A DNA stretch of 64,000 nucleotides, taken from Desulfitobacterium hafniense DCB-2. Its GTDB lineage: Bacteria; Bacillota; Desulfitobacteriia; Desulfitobacteriales; Desulfitobacteriaceae. The stretch covers positions 3,321,001 through 3,385,000 of the forward strand of contig NC_011830.1 of NCBI RefSeq assembly GCF_000021925.1, written 5' to 3'. Below the pieces are notes generated by a model, which was not told the DNA's origin, did no database searches, and saw only the letters and a program-made list of their open reading frames with translations. Made by a program: the position numbers and the translations under genes. Positions 24,032 to 32,847 of this stretch are shown here, one piece after another (the stretch's first letter is position 1; every line of letters begins with the position of its first letter).

Positions 24032-26392
24032 TTACCCGATTTCTTCTTCACCTAACCCAAACTTTTGATCAAATTGCCCCTTGGTCAGCAAAACTTCCCG
24101 GGGTTTTGAGCCTTCATAACCGCCCACGACCCCTTTTTCTTCCAACAAATCCATCAAACGGGCCGCCCGGGTGTAGCCGATGCGGAGCCTTCTTTGCAGT
24201 AAAGAGACGGAAGCATTGCCCGCCTCGATAAAGAGCAGAGCCGCTTGATGAAAGAGCTCATCCCCAGTATCTTCCGCAGGCTTGTCGGTTCCCAGCTCGA
24301 TATTAGGAATTTCCTGGTATTCCGGTTTAGCCTGATTCTGCAGGAAGCGGACCACATTTTCCACTTCCTTATCGGCCAGGAAGCATCCCTGTACCCTGAT
24401 GGGTTTGCTGGCTCCCATAGGATAGTAAAGCATATCCCCCCGGCCTAAGAGCTTCTCCGCTCCATTCATATCCAGGATGGTCCGTGAATCGATCTGAGAA
24501 GATACAGCAAAAGCAATCCGGGAAGGAACATTGGCTTTGATCAAACCGGTGATCACATCCACCGATGGACGCTGGGTAGCAATCAGAAGATGGATTCCCG
24601 CCGCCCGCGCCATCTGCGCCAAGCGGCAAATCGAATCTTCCACATCTCCGGGGGCTACCATCATGAGGTCTGCTAACTCATCGATAATCACCACCACATA
24701 GGGAAGAGGCGGCGCATCTTCTTTCTTTTCCTGGGTGCGCAGGTAATTATAGCGCACAATATCCCTGACCCCGGCGGCAGCAAACAGCTCGTAACGGGTC
24801 TCCATTTCCGTGACAATCCATTTTAAGGCTCCGGCCGCCTTTTTCGGATCCGTGACCACCGGTGCGATCAGATGAGGAATTCCGTTATAATTCGTCAGTT
24901 CCACCATCTTCGGATCCACCAATAAGAACTTGACTTCATCCGGCCTTGCTTTATACAAAATGCTGTTGATCAAGGTATTGACACAGACAGACTTACCTGA
25001 GCCGGTGGCGCCGGCAATTAATAAGTGAGGCATTTTGGTTAAATCCGCCACAATCGGACTCCCTGTAATATCTTTGCCCAGCACGACCGTCAGCTTACTG
25101 AGGGAATTCTGAAATTCCGGTGTCTCCAGAACTTCCCGAAAATGCACCGTGGCGATCTCTTTATTGGGCACTTCGATTCCCACCACCGATTTCCCCGGAA
25201 CAGGGGCCTCGATACGCACATCGGTAGCCGCCAAACTCAGCGCGATATCATCGGATAAATTCGTGATCTTGCTTACTTTAACCCCGGGAGCAGGCTGGGC
25301 CTCATAGCGGGTAATCGCCGGTCCCTGAGTTACATGAGTAACTTTAATTTTAACCCCGAAACTCTCCAGGGTATCTTCAAGAATCTTCACATTATCCGCC
25401 AAATCTTTATTAATACGAGGATTCTTCACCTTCATGGTTTTATTGAGCAGGGTTAAATTAGGAAGTTGAAAATCACCGCTCTCCTTCTGGGCCAACCTGG
25501 AAACAGGGGTTCCTGTGACCTTGCCCGGCGGGTTCGTTTTCTGTTTCTTTTCTTCGGCAAAAGGAAGCACGGTTTGGATGATGGGGGTTTCTGCCAGAGG
25601 CTTCTCTTCCTCCCCGCCATGGTCCGCCAGATCCTGAAGGGTCTTAATAATCACCGGCCGCTCCACCAATTCAGGCTCCAGTACCTTTAAGGGCTCCGTG
25701 GTCGCTTTCGTCTCTTTCTTCTTGATATTCTTTTTTAAAGCTCTCTTTTCCAGAGGCTCTTCCGGAAAGACTTCTTCAGGATTCTCTTCAGTATCCTGAA
25801 TCACATAGATAAAATCTTCCACATGGTTTTTGACCCAGCGGCCTGATTCCTTACCGGCCTTTTGCACTTGCTGCAGACCGCCGATGAGGGAGCGGTTCGT
25901 TACCAGTAAAGCTCCGCTAAGTGCTGTGACAATAAGTACCACATAACCTCCGGAAATACCCACTGAGCTTTTCAGAGCCATGGTCAGGAGGGCACCGATT
26001 GCTCCTCCTCCGTGTCCCAGCAATCCTTCATCGAGGATCGTTTCATTAGTATAACCACTAAGACCGGGGAGTTGAAAATGCAATAGTCCCTCAAAAGCCA
26101 GCCATAGCAAAAGAACTCCTACCGTTCTCCACTGGTTATTGATATGTTTACGATTCATATAAGCGATTCCCCAGGCACCCAGCATAAGCAGCAGCCAGAC
26201 CCGACCGTTGCCGGCCAGCACGGTTAAGCCTTCTTTGATTTTGCCGCCTACGATACCATTGCTTCCGGAGTATAGGGCCACAATGCCCAATACCGCCAAT
26301 CCCAAGGCCACAATGCCGATCAGTTCATGGCGGACATTATCTTTGAGAAACCCTTTTTTCTTTACCGTCATCTTCTTTTTCTTCCTAGCCAA
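24032..26392 (-). CDS. ftsK: FtsK/SpoIIIE DNA translocase
   Basis: A 786-residue membrane-anchored DNA pump for chromosome segregation at division or sporulation septa. Four N-terminal membrane helices are followed by an acidic, Pro-rich linker, the alpha/beta motor domain with Walker A GATGSGKSVC and Walker B VVIIDELADLMM, and the C-terminal gamma winged helix (FIEAGNASVSLLQRRLRIGY). The TTG start is preceded by GAGGG. The length and the next gene tepA match the Bacillus spoIIIE locus. Confidence 0.95.
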   Translation of the reverse strand: MARKKKKMTVKKKGFLKDNVRHELIGIVALGLAVLGIVALYSGSNGIVGGKIKEGLTVLAGNGRVWLLLMLGAWGIAYMNRKHINNQWRTVGVLLLWLAFEGLLHFQLPGLSGYTNETILDEGLLGHGGGAIGALLTMALKSSVGISGGYVVLIVTALSGALLVTNRSLIGGLQQVQKAGKESGRWVKNHVEDFIYVIQDTEENPEEVFPEEPLEKRALKKNIKKKETKATTEPLKVLEPELVERPVIIKTLQDLADHGGEEEKPLAETPIIQTVLPFAEEKKQKTNPPGKVTGTPVSRLAQKESGDFQLPNLTLLNKTMKVKNPRINKDLADNVKILEDTLESFGVKIKVTHVTQGPAITRYEAQPAPGVKVSKITNLSDDIALSLAATDVRIEAPVPGKSVVGIEVPNKEIATVHFREVLETPEFQNSLSKLTVVLGKDITGSPIVADLTKMPHLLIAGATGSGKSVCVNTLINSILYKARPDEVKFLLVDPKMVELTNYNGIPHLIAPVVTDPKKAAGALKWIVTEMETRYELFAAAGVRDIVRYNYLRTQEKKEDAPPLPYVVVIIDELADLMMVAPGDVEDSICRLAQMARAAGIHLLIATQRPSVDVITGLIKANVPSRIAFAVSSQIDSRTILDMNGAEKLLGRGDMLYYPMGASKPIRVQGCFLADKEVENVVRFLQNQAKPEYQEIPNIELGTDKPAEDTGDELFHQAALLFIEAGNASVSLLQRRLRIGYTRAARLMDLLEEKGVVGGYEGSKPREVLLTKGQFDQKFGLGEEEIG

Positions 26393-26579
26393 AAAACATC
26401 CCTCACATCATACTTTACTCATCTGATTCTTGCCAAGCCTTATGTAGTGTCTATTTCTACACAAAGGAAATTTTTCCCTCCTAGTTCAACTGCGATTCCT
26501 TTGTTGCAAACACGCTTGCCATTTGCGCATTTTGTTGCTTCGCTGCCGCTTTGACTCATACCTTCTGATAGTATAGCAA

Positions 26580-26603
26580 AAAATCGGCTCTTCAGCCGAT
26601 TTT
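26580..26603 (-). terminator. Terminator of tepA
   Basis: A perfect 10-bp stem AAAATCGGCT / AGCCGATTTT with a 4-nt loop is followed on the minus strand by further T residues. It lies 10 bp below the tepA stop. Confidence 0.8.
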
Positions 26604-26612
26604 ATTGTAAAT

Positions 26613-27305
26613 TTAACTTTCACGCTTTGACCCGATCAGGCGCTTTAGTTCCCCATAGGCTTCCTTCAGGCCTCCGACAGCATCAATCAGCCCTATATCG
26701 ACAGCATCCTGTCCGATTAAAATAGTCCCGATATCCTGGGCCAGTTCACCGGTGGCGAACATGAGCTTTTTCAGCTGCTCTTCTGTTATCTGGGAATGTT
26801 GGATAATAAAGCTATTGATTCTCTCCTGCATTTTTTGTAAATAATCGAACTGCTGATGTCCATTGATCACTAACCCAGTATAACGTATGGGGTGCAAGGT
26901 CATGGTGCCCGTTGGCGCAATAAAGCTGCGATCGCAACTCACAGCGATGGGAATCCCGATGCTGTGCCCGCCCCCCAAAACAATGGAAACGCTGGGTTTG
27001 CTTAAGCTGCTCACCAGCTCGGATATGGCTAGCCCCGCCTCCACATCTCCCCCGGCCGTATTTAAGATCAACAATATCCCTTCTACTTTAGGATTCTGCT
27101 CCACAGCAAAGAGTTGAGGAATAACATGTTCATATTTGGTAGCCTTGGTTTGAGCGGAAAGGACTTGATGTCCTTCGATTTGTCCGACAACGGTCAGACA
27201 ATAGATGCTCTCCGAAGGCTCAGGGATTCGAATCTGGCCCATCTCTTTTAAAGCTTGGACCTCCGGATTTATGGGTTCATTTTGATTTTCACTTTCACTT
27301 CTCAC
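26613..27305 (-). CDS. tepA: ClpP-like protease TepA (YmfB)
   Basis: A ClpP-fold serine protease found next to spoIIIE in Firmicutes. The nucleophile lies in GGHSIGIPIAVSC and the histidine in TMTLHPIRYTG, and NTAGGDVEAGLAI is the oxyanion-side loop. TepA in Bacillus was linked to protein translocation and spore traits. The frame opens at a TTG (27353), but GGAAGGAG is well spaced before a GTG at 27305, which I use; the ATG at 27335 is a further alternative. Confidence 0.88.
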   Translation of the reverse strand: MRSESENQNEPINPEVQALKEMGQIRIPEPSESIYCLTVVGQIEGHQVLSAQTKATKYEHVIPQLFAVEQNPKVEGILLILNTAGGDVEAGLAISELVSSLSKPSVSIVLGGGHSIGIPIAVSCDRSFIAPTGTMTLHPIRYTGLVINGHQQFDYLQKMQERINSFIIQHSQITEEQLKKLMFATGELAQDIGTILIGQDAVDIGLIDAVGGLKEAYGELKRLIGSKRES

Positions 27306-27404
27306 AAGGTGCACTCCTTCCGATAACGTCTGCATTTCCTTCTCAATTCCCAAAAGACGGATTAACCTGTCTTCTACTATTATGAGGATTTGCTCATAAA
27401 AAAA

Positions 27405-27424
27405 TGCAGGTCACTCTTCCTGCA
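27405..27424 (-). terminator. Terminator before tepA
   Basis: TGCAGG / CCTGCA with an 8-nt loop is followed on the minus strand by a run of seven T (27398-27404). It ends the transcript of the small membrane protein gene at 27430-27747. Confidence 0.75.
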
Positions 27425-27429
27425 CAATT

Positions 27430-27747
27430 TCACCTTCCTATTTGTCTGCCAATGATGATAATCCAGGAGCGGTGAACTAAGTCATGAACCAGGGATGAAC
27501 TGACATTTCCATAAGGCCGCAGCGTCCTGGATAATCTGCTGCCCAGATATTGCCCCAGGAAATAGGCCGCCAGAAAAGCTAGCAGTGTTGCCCCGGGTAA
27601 TTCTAAATGATGTCTCAGCAGGGCGACAAAGGGCACCGGAAGATGAATGGCCATAAACCAAGGCAAGGAAAGCTTCCTGACATTTTCCCGCCAATATCCA
27701 AAGGGAATATTAAGCAAGCAAACCAGCATTAAACTCCAAATGAGCAT
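27430..27747 (-). CDS. Small integral membrane protein, hypothetical
   Basis: The 105-residue product has about three hydrophobic helices (LIWSLMLVCLLNIPFGYW, FMAIHLPVPFVALL, ALLAFLAAYFLGQYLG) and a basic C-terminus. I recognise no named family. The ATG follows GGGAG at good spacing and the gene has its own terminator. It diverges from the ABC-F gene. Confidence 0.65.
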   Translation of the reverse strand: MLIWSLMLVCLLNIPFGYWRENVRKLSLPWFMAIHLPVPFVALLRHHLELPGATLLAFLAAYFLGQYLGSRLSRTLRPYGNVSSSLVHDLVHRSWIIIIGRQIGR

Positions 27748-27833
27748 ACCACTCCCACTCCCCCTCTACTCATCCCTATGTCCTTTTAACCCCATCTATA
27801 ACACCCCATAACCTGTCCGCTTATAAATATCCT

Positions 27834-27862
27834 TTGACAAGTCCATAAGCTTTTTTTAAGAT
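27834..27862 (+). promoter_or_regulatory. Sigma-A promoter of the ABC-F gene
   Basis: TTGACA (27834-27839), a 17-nt spacer and TAAGAT (27857-27862) lie about 30 bp upstream of the ABC-F start codon. Confidence 0.75.
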
Positions 27863-27893
27863 AGATGAGTATGAAAGTAAAGGGAGTTTTATC

Positions 27894-29450
27894 ATGAGCA
27901 TATTAAATGTTGAAAATGTCAATCACGGCTTCGGTGGTCGTAAGATTCTGGAAAATACAACCTTCCGTCTCCTCAAAGGTGAACATGTGGGGTTGGTAGG
28001 AGCCAACGGAGAAGGGAAATCAACCTTTCTCGATATTATCACCGGCAAACTTATTCCCGATGAAGGGAAGGTGGAATGGTCCAACCGGGTATCCGTGGGC
28101 TATCTGGATCAACATACTGTGTTGACCCAAGGTAAATCCATTCGCGATGTTCTCCGGGAAGCCTTTCAAAAGATGTTCGAGCTGGAAGCTGAGATGCTGG
28201 AGCTCTACAACCGCATGGCTGAAGCTACGGAAGCGCAGATGAACAAGATGATGGAGGATGTCGGGGAAATTCAGACCATTCTGGAGAGCAATGGTTTCTA
28301 TATGATCGATGCCAAAGTGGAAGAAGTGGCCAACGGCTTAGGCCTCGGTGAAATCGGTCTGGATAAAGATGTTGCCGATTTGAGCGGCGGTCAAAGGACA
28401 AAAGTTCTGCTGACCAAGCTTCTACTCCAAAAGCCTACTATATTAATATTAGACGAGCCGACCAACTATTTAGATGCCGAACATATCATTTGGTTAAGCA
28501 ATTATCTGAAGGATTATGAGAACGCCTTTATCCTGGTATCCCATGATATCCCCTTCCTAAACGATGTGGTCAATGTAATCTATCATGTGGAAAATGCCGA
28601 CTTAACCCGTTATACCGGGAACTACGAGCAATTTATGCAGCTCTATAACATCAAAAAAGAGCAAGAGCTGAAGGCTTATGAGAAACAACAAAAAGAAGTG
28701 GACCGCCTGGAAGATTTTATCGCCCGCAACAAAGCCCGCATCTCCACCACCGGCCGGGCGAAAAGCCGTCAGAAACAGCTGGACAGAATGGAGATTCTGG
28801 AAAAGCCCAAAGAGAAAATCAAACCCCAATTCCGGTTTAAGGAGGCCCGAAGTCCCGGCCGGGTCATCTTTGAAGCCAAGGATTTGGTTCTTGGTTATAA
28901 TGAGCCCTTAACCCGCCCCCTCAGTCTGCACCTGGAAAGAGGTCAAAAAGTGGCCATCCGCGGAGTCAATGGTCTGGGTAAGACCACCCTGCTGAAAACT
29001 TTGCTGGGGATCATTCCTTCTCTTAGCGGCGAAGTCATCTTAGGGGATTATCTTTACCCCGGTTATTTCGAACAGGAATCCAGCCGGGGCAACACCAATA
29101 CTCCCATCGAGGAGATCTGGCAAGAGTTTCCCGGACTGACGAATTATGAAGTTCGTCAGGCTCTGGCCAAGTGCGGACTGACCAATGAGCATATCTCCAA
29201 TAAAATGATGGTTCTGAGCGGCGGTGAAAGCGCCAAGGTACGCCTCTGCAAGCTCATGCTGAAAGACATCAATTTCCTCGTCCTGGACGAGCCCACCAAC
29301 CATCTCGATGTGGACGCCAAGGACGAATTGAAAAAAGCTATTCGGGAGTTCAAGGGAACGGTTCTTTTAGTATCCCATGATCCTGACTTCTACAGCGATT
29401 GGGTCAGCGATATTTGGAATTTGGAGCAGTGGACCACGAAAATAGTCTAA
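27894..29450 (+). CDS. ABC-F family ATPase
   Basis: A soluble 518-residue protein with two ABC ATPase domains and no membrane part, the ABC-F architecture of ribosome-associated translation factors. Domain 1 has GANGEGKST, LSGGQRTK and ILDEPTNYLD; domain 2 has GVNGLGKTT, LSGGESAK and LDEPTNHLD. The charged linker (about 240-315) is the P-site tRNA interaction motif region. It looks most like the YkpA/YbiT type rather than a resistance-type ABC-F. The start follows GGGAG, and a terminator lies just past the stop. Confidence 0.92.
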   Translation: MSILNVENVNHGFGGRKILENTTFRLLKGEHVGLVGANGEGKSTFLDIITGKLIPDEGKVEWSNRVSVGYLDQHTVLTQGKSIRDVLREAFQKMFELEAEMLELYNRMAEATEAQMNKMMEDVGEIQTILESNGFYMIDAKVEEVANGLGLGEIGLDKDVADLSGGQRTKVLLTKLLLQKPTILILDEPTNYLDAEHIIWLSNYLKDYENAFILVSHDIPFLNDVVNVIYHVENADLTRYTGNYEQFMQLYNIKKEQELKAYEKQQKEVDRLEDFIARNKARISTTGRAKSRQKQLDRMEILEKPKEKIKPQFRFKEARSPGRVIFEAKDLVLGYNEPLTRPLSLHLERGQKVAIRGVNGLGKTTLLKTLLGIIPSLSGEVILGDYLYPGYFEQESSRGNTNTPIEEIWQEFPGLTNYEVRQALAKCGLTNEHISNKMMVLSGGESAKVRLCKLMLKDINFLVLDEPTNHLDVDAKDELKKAIREFKGTVLLVSHDPDFYSDWVSDIWNLEQWTTKIV

Positions 29451-29460
29451 ACACCCAGAA

Positions 29461-29497
29461 ACGCCCTAATCTCACCATAAAAGTGAGACTAGGGCGT
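29461..29497 (+). terminator. Terminator of the ABC-F gene
   Basis: A 15-bp stem with one mismatch (ACGCCCTAATCTCAC / GTGAGACTAGGGCGT), a 7-nt loop and a CTTT tail starts 11 bp after the ABC-F stop. Confidence 0.85.
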
Positions 29498-29533
29498 CTT
29501 TCATTAAGGGTTTCAGACGAAAGCGGGCTATAA

Positions 29534-29893
29534 TCAAGCTTGCCCTTCTCTTAAGTTTTTCAACTCCTCTTCAGTCAAACCTGTCGCTTCACTGATTTTT
29601 GTTAATTCAAAACCCAGATCCAAGAGTTTCCTGGCCACTTCCGCTTTACCTTTTTCTATGCCCTTCTCCAGGGCTTCTTTCAAGCGGAGTTCTGCCTCCC
29701 GTATAGCGGCTTTCTCATCCAATATGGCCTTACGCCGGTCATAATACGCTTCTCTCACCCGCGGATCATCGCTGGTTTCTTCCCAGGCTGCCATCGCCTG
29801 ATACAACACTGGGTCTTTCACGGCTATCTCCTCCAATACCTGTAAAATTTCCTGATTATCCGCTCCCTCCAGGAGCAGCAGCCAGCGGGGCAT
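29534..29893 (-). pseudogene. C-terminal remnant of an Rpn-type PD-(D/E)XK nuclease/transposase protein
   Basis: The frame encodes 119 residues that look like the C-terminal helical half of Rpn / PD-(D/E)XK transposase-family proteins: RWLLLLEGADNQEILQVLEE, DPRVREAYYDRRKAIL, and a charged helix with EKGIEKGKAEVARKLLDLG. The N-terminal nuclease core is missing. Its first ATG directly follows the stop codon of the chemoreceptor gene, with no space for the lost half. The likeliest history is deletion of the 5' part. A longer gene of a related family starts at 63476. Confidence 0.65.
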
Positions 29894-31930
29894 TTATATT
29901 TTGAATTCTCCTATGACCGCCTGCAGATTGCCCGCCATTTCCGAAAGTCTTTGGCTGTAGTTGGCAACTTCCTGCATGGCCGCCAATTGTTCTTCCGTTG
30001 CGGCGGAGACATTCTGAGTCTCACCTGAAGTTCTCTCGCTCATTTCATTAATTTTATCCAACTGTCCATAGAAGCTTCTGCCAATCTCCGCCAAATGCTC
30101 AACCGCTGCCGACACCTGGCCGACGTCTTGGGACAGGTTTTCGATAGCCGTCTTGATCCCTTTAAAGCTTTCTCCGGTCGAAAAAACATGGCTAATCCCC
30201 AGGTCGATGCTTTCCGCACTTTCATGGGAAACCTGAACGGTCATTTCAACATTTTCCTGATTATCCTTCACCAGCAATCTGATCCGGTCTGCCGCCGTCC
30301 GGGATTCTTCCGCCAGCTTGCGCACTTCCTCAGACACCACGGAAAAGCCCCGCCCATGTTCACCGGCACGGGCCGCCTCTATGGCGGCATTTAAAGCCAG
30401 CAGATTGGTTTGCTCGGCAATGGAAGTAATAATATCCACAATTTGAGAGATCTCCCCAAATCCGTTCTGCAGTTTGGCGACGGTTTCCTGCATTTCTGCA
30501 GACCCTTGACCTACTTTTTGCATCTGGGCAATGGCTTCTTCCACTTTAAGCAGGCCATGATCCGCGCTCTGTCTGGCATCCAAAGACAGCCTCTCCACAT
30601 TTGCGGTAGAGCTATCTATTTTTTCCAGACCCTCGATGATCCGTTGGGATTCTTCTTCCAAATGTTTGATAGCGACGGCCTCAGTTTCTGCACTGCAGGC
30701 AATTTCACCTACGGATTGGGCCACTTGATCGGCGGCACTGGCTGATTGTTCGGATACCGCCGTCAACTCCTGGCTGGAAGCAGCCACCTGCTCAACGCCG
30801 GCCATGGCTTTTGCGATCAGTTCCCTGACATTGGACCGCATCTTCACCAGTCCTGCCGAAGCCTGCCCTACCTCGTCGTATGCTTCAGCTTCCTCATCCC
30901 TCTGACGGAAGTCCCCCTCGGCCATGACCAGGCATTCATCCCTTAAGCGAATGAAAACCCTGCTCATCCTGCCGCTGAAGATAACTGTAACGGCGATGGA
31001 AATAAGGATGCATAGGAAAGACGTCACGACCATGGACCTGGCCAGATTGCTTATGGGCTCATACTCCTCCGTCACAGGCGCCGCAATCAAAACATTCCAC
31101 TGACGGTCTCCGGCCAGGTTAATCGGCGTAAAGGTGCCAATCACTTCGACGCCCCGAATGGAAGTGTATCTCCCGACCAGCTGTCCCTTCTCCTCCATGC
31201 TTTGGCTGAATAATTCCATCAGTTTTTTGTCCAATTTAGCTTCCTTTGTCTTAAGGGACTCATCAATATCTTCTTTGGACAGATCCAATTTCCCTACCAT
31301 CTCCTCCGCTTGAGGAAAAGCAATCACAAGGCCCGAGCCATCCACAATCAAACCATAGCCGGTAGACAGAAACTTCAAATCCTTCATCAGTCCGCCCAGT
31401 TTTTCCATGGCGAAAGACCCTGTCAGTACGCCCAAAACCTGATCACCGTCCATGACAGGAACAGCAACATTAAAGGCTGTTTTCCCCGTGGTTCTTGAAG
31501 TAACCAGCTCTGAAACCACCGGGCTCTTCGTTGCCAGAACTTTTTTAAAGTAGTCCCGGTCCCCCAATTCAACCGTCGTTCCATCGGAGCGGACCGCAGC
31601 GCCGGAAGGAGCGATAAAGACAGCGCTTTCCAGCACCTTGCTTCTGGATTTACCCCATTCCAGCGTTTTTACCAGCTGCTGCTGATCCTCAAGGGCACCC
31701 ATATAAACTATTTCCGCTGCAAAAGCTTCCTGCTGAATGATGGCCTGTTCTATGTAACCCTCTACCCTTACCGCATACTCCCTTCCCACAGCCATTCCGG
31801 TCTCCTCAACGCTTTGGGACAGGGCACTGCTTGACAAATAATAACTGATTGCCGAAAGCGCAATGAAAGACAGCAAAAAGATCGGCATAAACACCAGCAG
31901 CAGCTTATATTTGATTTTTTTCAGCTTCAT
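29894..31930 (-). CDS. Methyl-accepting chemotaxis protein
   Basis: A 678-residue chemoreceptor. An N-terminal membrane helix, a Cache-type extracytoplasmic sensor (about 35-290, with SGAAVRSDGTTVELGDRDYF and TGKTAFNVAVPVMDG in it), a second membrane helix (about 300-320), a HAMP domain and a cytoplasmic signalling domain with the conserved tip IAEQTNLLALNAAIEAARAG. The Cache domain suggests a small organic ligand. The ATG is preceded by AAGGAGACG. No other chemotaxis gene adjoins it. Confidence 0.93.
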   Translation of the reverse strand: MKLKKIKYKLLLVFMPIFLLSFIALSAISYYLSSSALSQSVEETGMAVGREYAVRVEGYIEQAIIQQEAFAAEIVYMGALEDQQQLVKTLEWGKSRSKVLESAVFIAPSGAAVRSDGTTVELGDRDYFKKVLATKSPVVSELVTSRTTGKTAFNVAVPVMDGDQVLGVLTGSFAMEKLGGLMKDLKFLSTGYGLIVDGSGLVIAFPQAEEMVGKLDLSKEDIDESLKTKEAKLDKKLMELFSQSMEEKGQLVGRYTSIRGVEVIGTFTPINLAGDRQWNVLIAAPVTEEYEPISNLARSMVVTSFLCILISIAVTVIFSGRMSRVFIRLRDECLVMAEGDFRQRDEEAEAYDEVGQASAGLVKMRSNVRELIAKAMAGVEQVAASSQELTAVSEQSASAADQVAQSVGEIACSAETEAVAIKHLEEESQRIIEGLEKIDSSTANVERLSLDARQSADHGLLKVEEAIAQMQKVGQGSAEMQETVAKLQNGFGEISQIVDIITSIAEQTNLLALNAAIEAARAGEHGRGFSVVSEEVRKLAEESRTAADRIRLLVKDNQENVEMTVQVSHESAESIDLGISHVFSTGESFKGIKTAIENLSQDVGQVSAAVEHLAEIGRSFYGQLDKINEMSERTSGETQNVSAATEEQLAAMQEVANYSQRLSEMAGNLQAVIGEFKI

Positions 31931-32253
31931 CTCGTTCGTCTCCTTCGTAACTTTTATATGTTTAAATCAGCCTCTATAAAATAATCTGCTGTAAAAACCC
32001 TACAACAGATTGTTTCTTTATTCACATCCTATCCTACCGAATTTGGCTAACCTTCTTGCAAAGGGGGGCTTTTAATCTGTATTATCTTAATTTTACTTAA
32101 AAATAAGATATATTTCAAGAAAAATAGTACATAAATCGACATAAATAGACCTGGCCGTAGCGGTTTCTTTTACCGAAGAAACAGCAAAGAGCCGCAGCAA
32201 ATCATAAGATTTCCACGGCCCTCATACCTGCTCTTAAACAGCCATAAATAGTT
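31931..32253. other. Intergenic region upstream of the chemoreceptor
   Basis: About 323 bp of AT-rich sequence between the end of the ten-gene Mo operon and the chemoreceptor. It holds a hairpin at 31983-32011 and should contain the chemoreceptor promoter. No gene was seen. Confidence 0.5.
31983..32011 (-). terminator. Possible terminator of the ten-gene Mo operon
   Basis: AATCTGCTGTA / TACAACAGATT form an 11-bp stem with one central mismatch, followed on the minus strand by ATTTTA. It lies about 240 bp below the phosphatase stop, so it is only a candidate. Confidence 0.4.
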
Positions 32254-32847
32254 TCATTCTGGGATAATATACTTCACTTCCCATTGCCCTCGATGAGCCT
32301 GGTTCAATAGAATCAAGCATCCATAACTCTGCTTAAAACTAAAGAGTTCCTGAAGGGGCAATCCCAGGGCATGGCATAAAATCACCCGGTTGACCCCGGC
32401 GTGCCCGACAATAAGACTGGTTTGGGCATCAGAGCGGACAATGCTTTCGAATAAGGGGATAACGCGCCGGGAACACTGGAGGAAACTTTCCCCTCCGGGA
32501 GGACGGTGATGGACAATATCCTCCCCTCTCAGCCGGTACTCCGCCGGAAACCGCTCCTGTATCTCACTGAAAAGCCGGCCTTCCCATTCCCCCATCCCGA
32601 TCTCATGCAGCTCGGGAAGAACGGTCAAAGATAAGGAATGAGCCTCAGTTATGATCGCCGCGGTCTCCCGGGACCGGCTTAAAGCACTGCAATAGATCCT
32701 GTCCAAAGGAACCTCCCGCAGCCGCTCTTTTAAGGAAAAGGCCTGCTCCCTGCCTTCTTCACTCAAGGAAAGATCCTGAATCCCTATATACCGTTTATTC
32801 CTGCCTAATCCGATATCACCATGGCGCACAAGATACACTTTTTTCAT
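32254..32847 (-). CDS. Histidine phosphatase family protein
   Basis: A 197-residue phosphatase of the phosphoglycerate mutase fold. The catalytic LVRHG lies at residues 6-10, the second arginine in CSALSRSRETA, the acid in EIGMGEWEG and the second histidine in LIVGHAGVNR. The pattern is closest to CobC-type (alpha-ribazole phosphatase) and related small-molecule phosphatases. It overlaps the XdhC gene by 4 bp and is the last gene of the Mop operon. A role in removing a phosphate from a cofactor or nucleotide intermediate is inference. Confidence 0.88.
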   Translation of the reverse strand: MKKVYLVRHGDIGLGRNKRYIGIQDLSLSEEGREQAFSLKERLREVPLDRIYCSALSRSRETAAIITEAHSLSLTVLPELHEIGMGEWEGRLFSEIQERFPAEYRLRGEDIVHHRPPGGESFLQCSRRVIPLFESIVRSDAQTSLIVGHAGVNRVILCHALGLPLQELFSFKQSYGCLILLNQAHRGQWEVKYIIPE

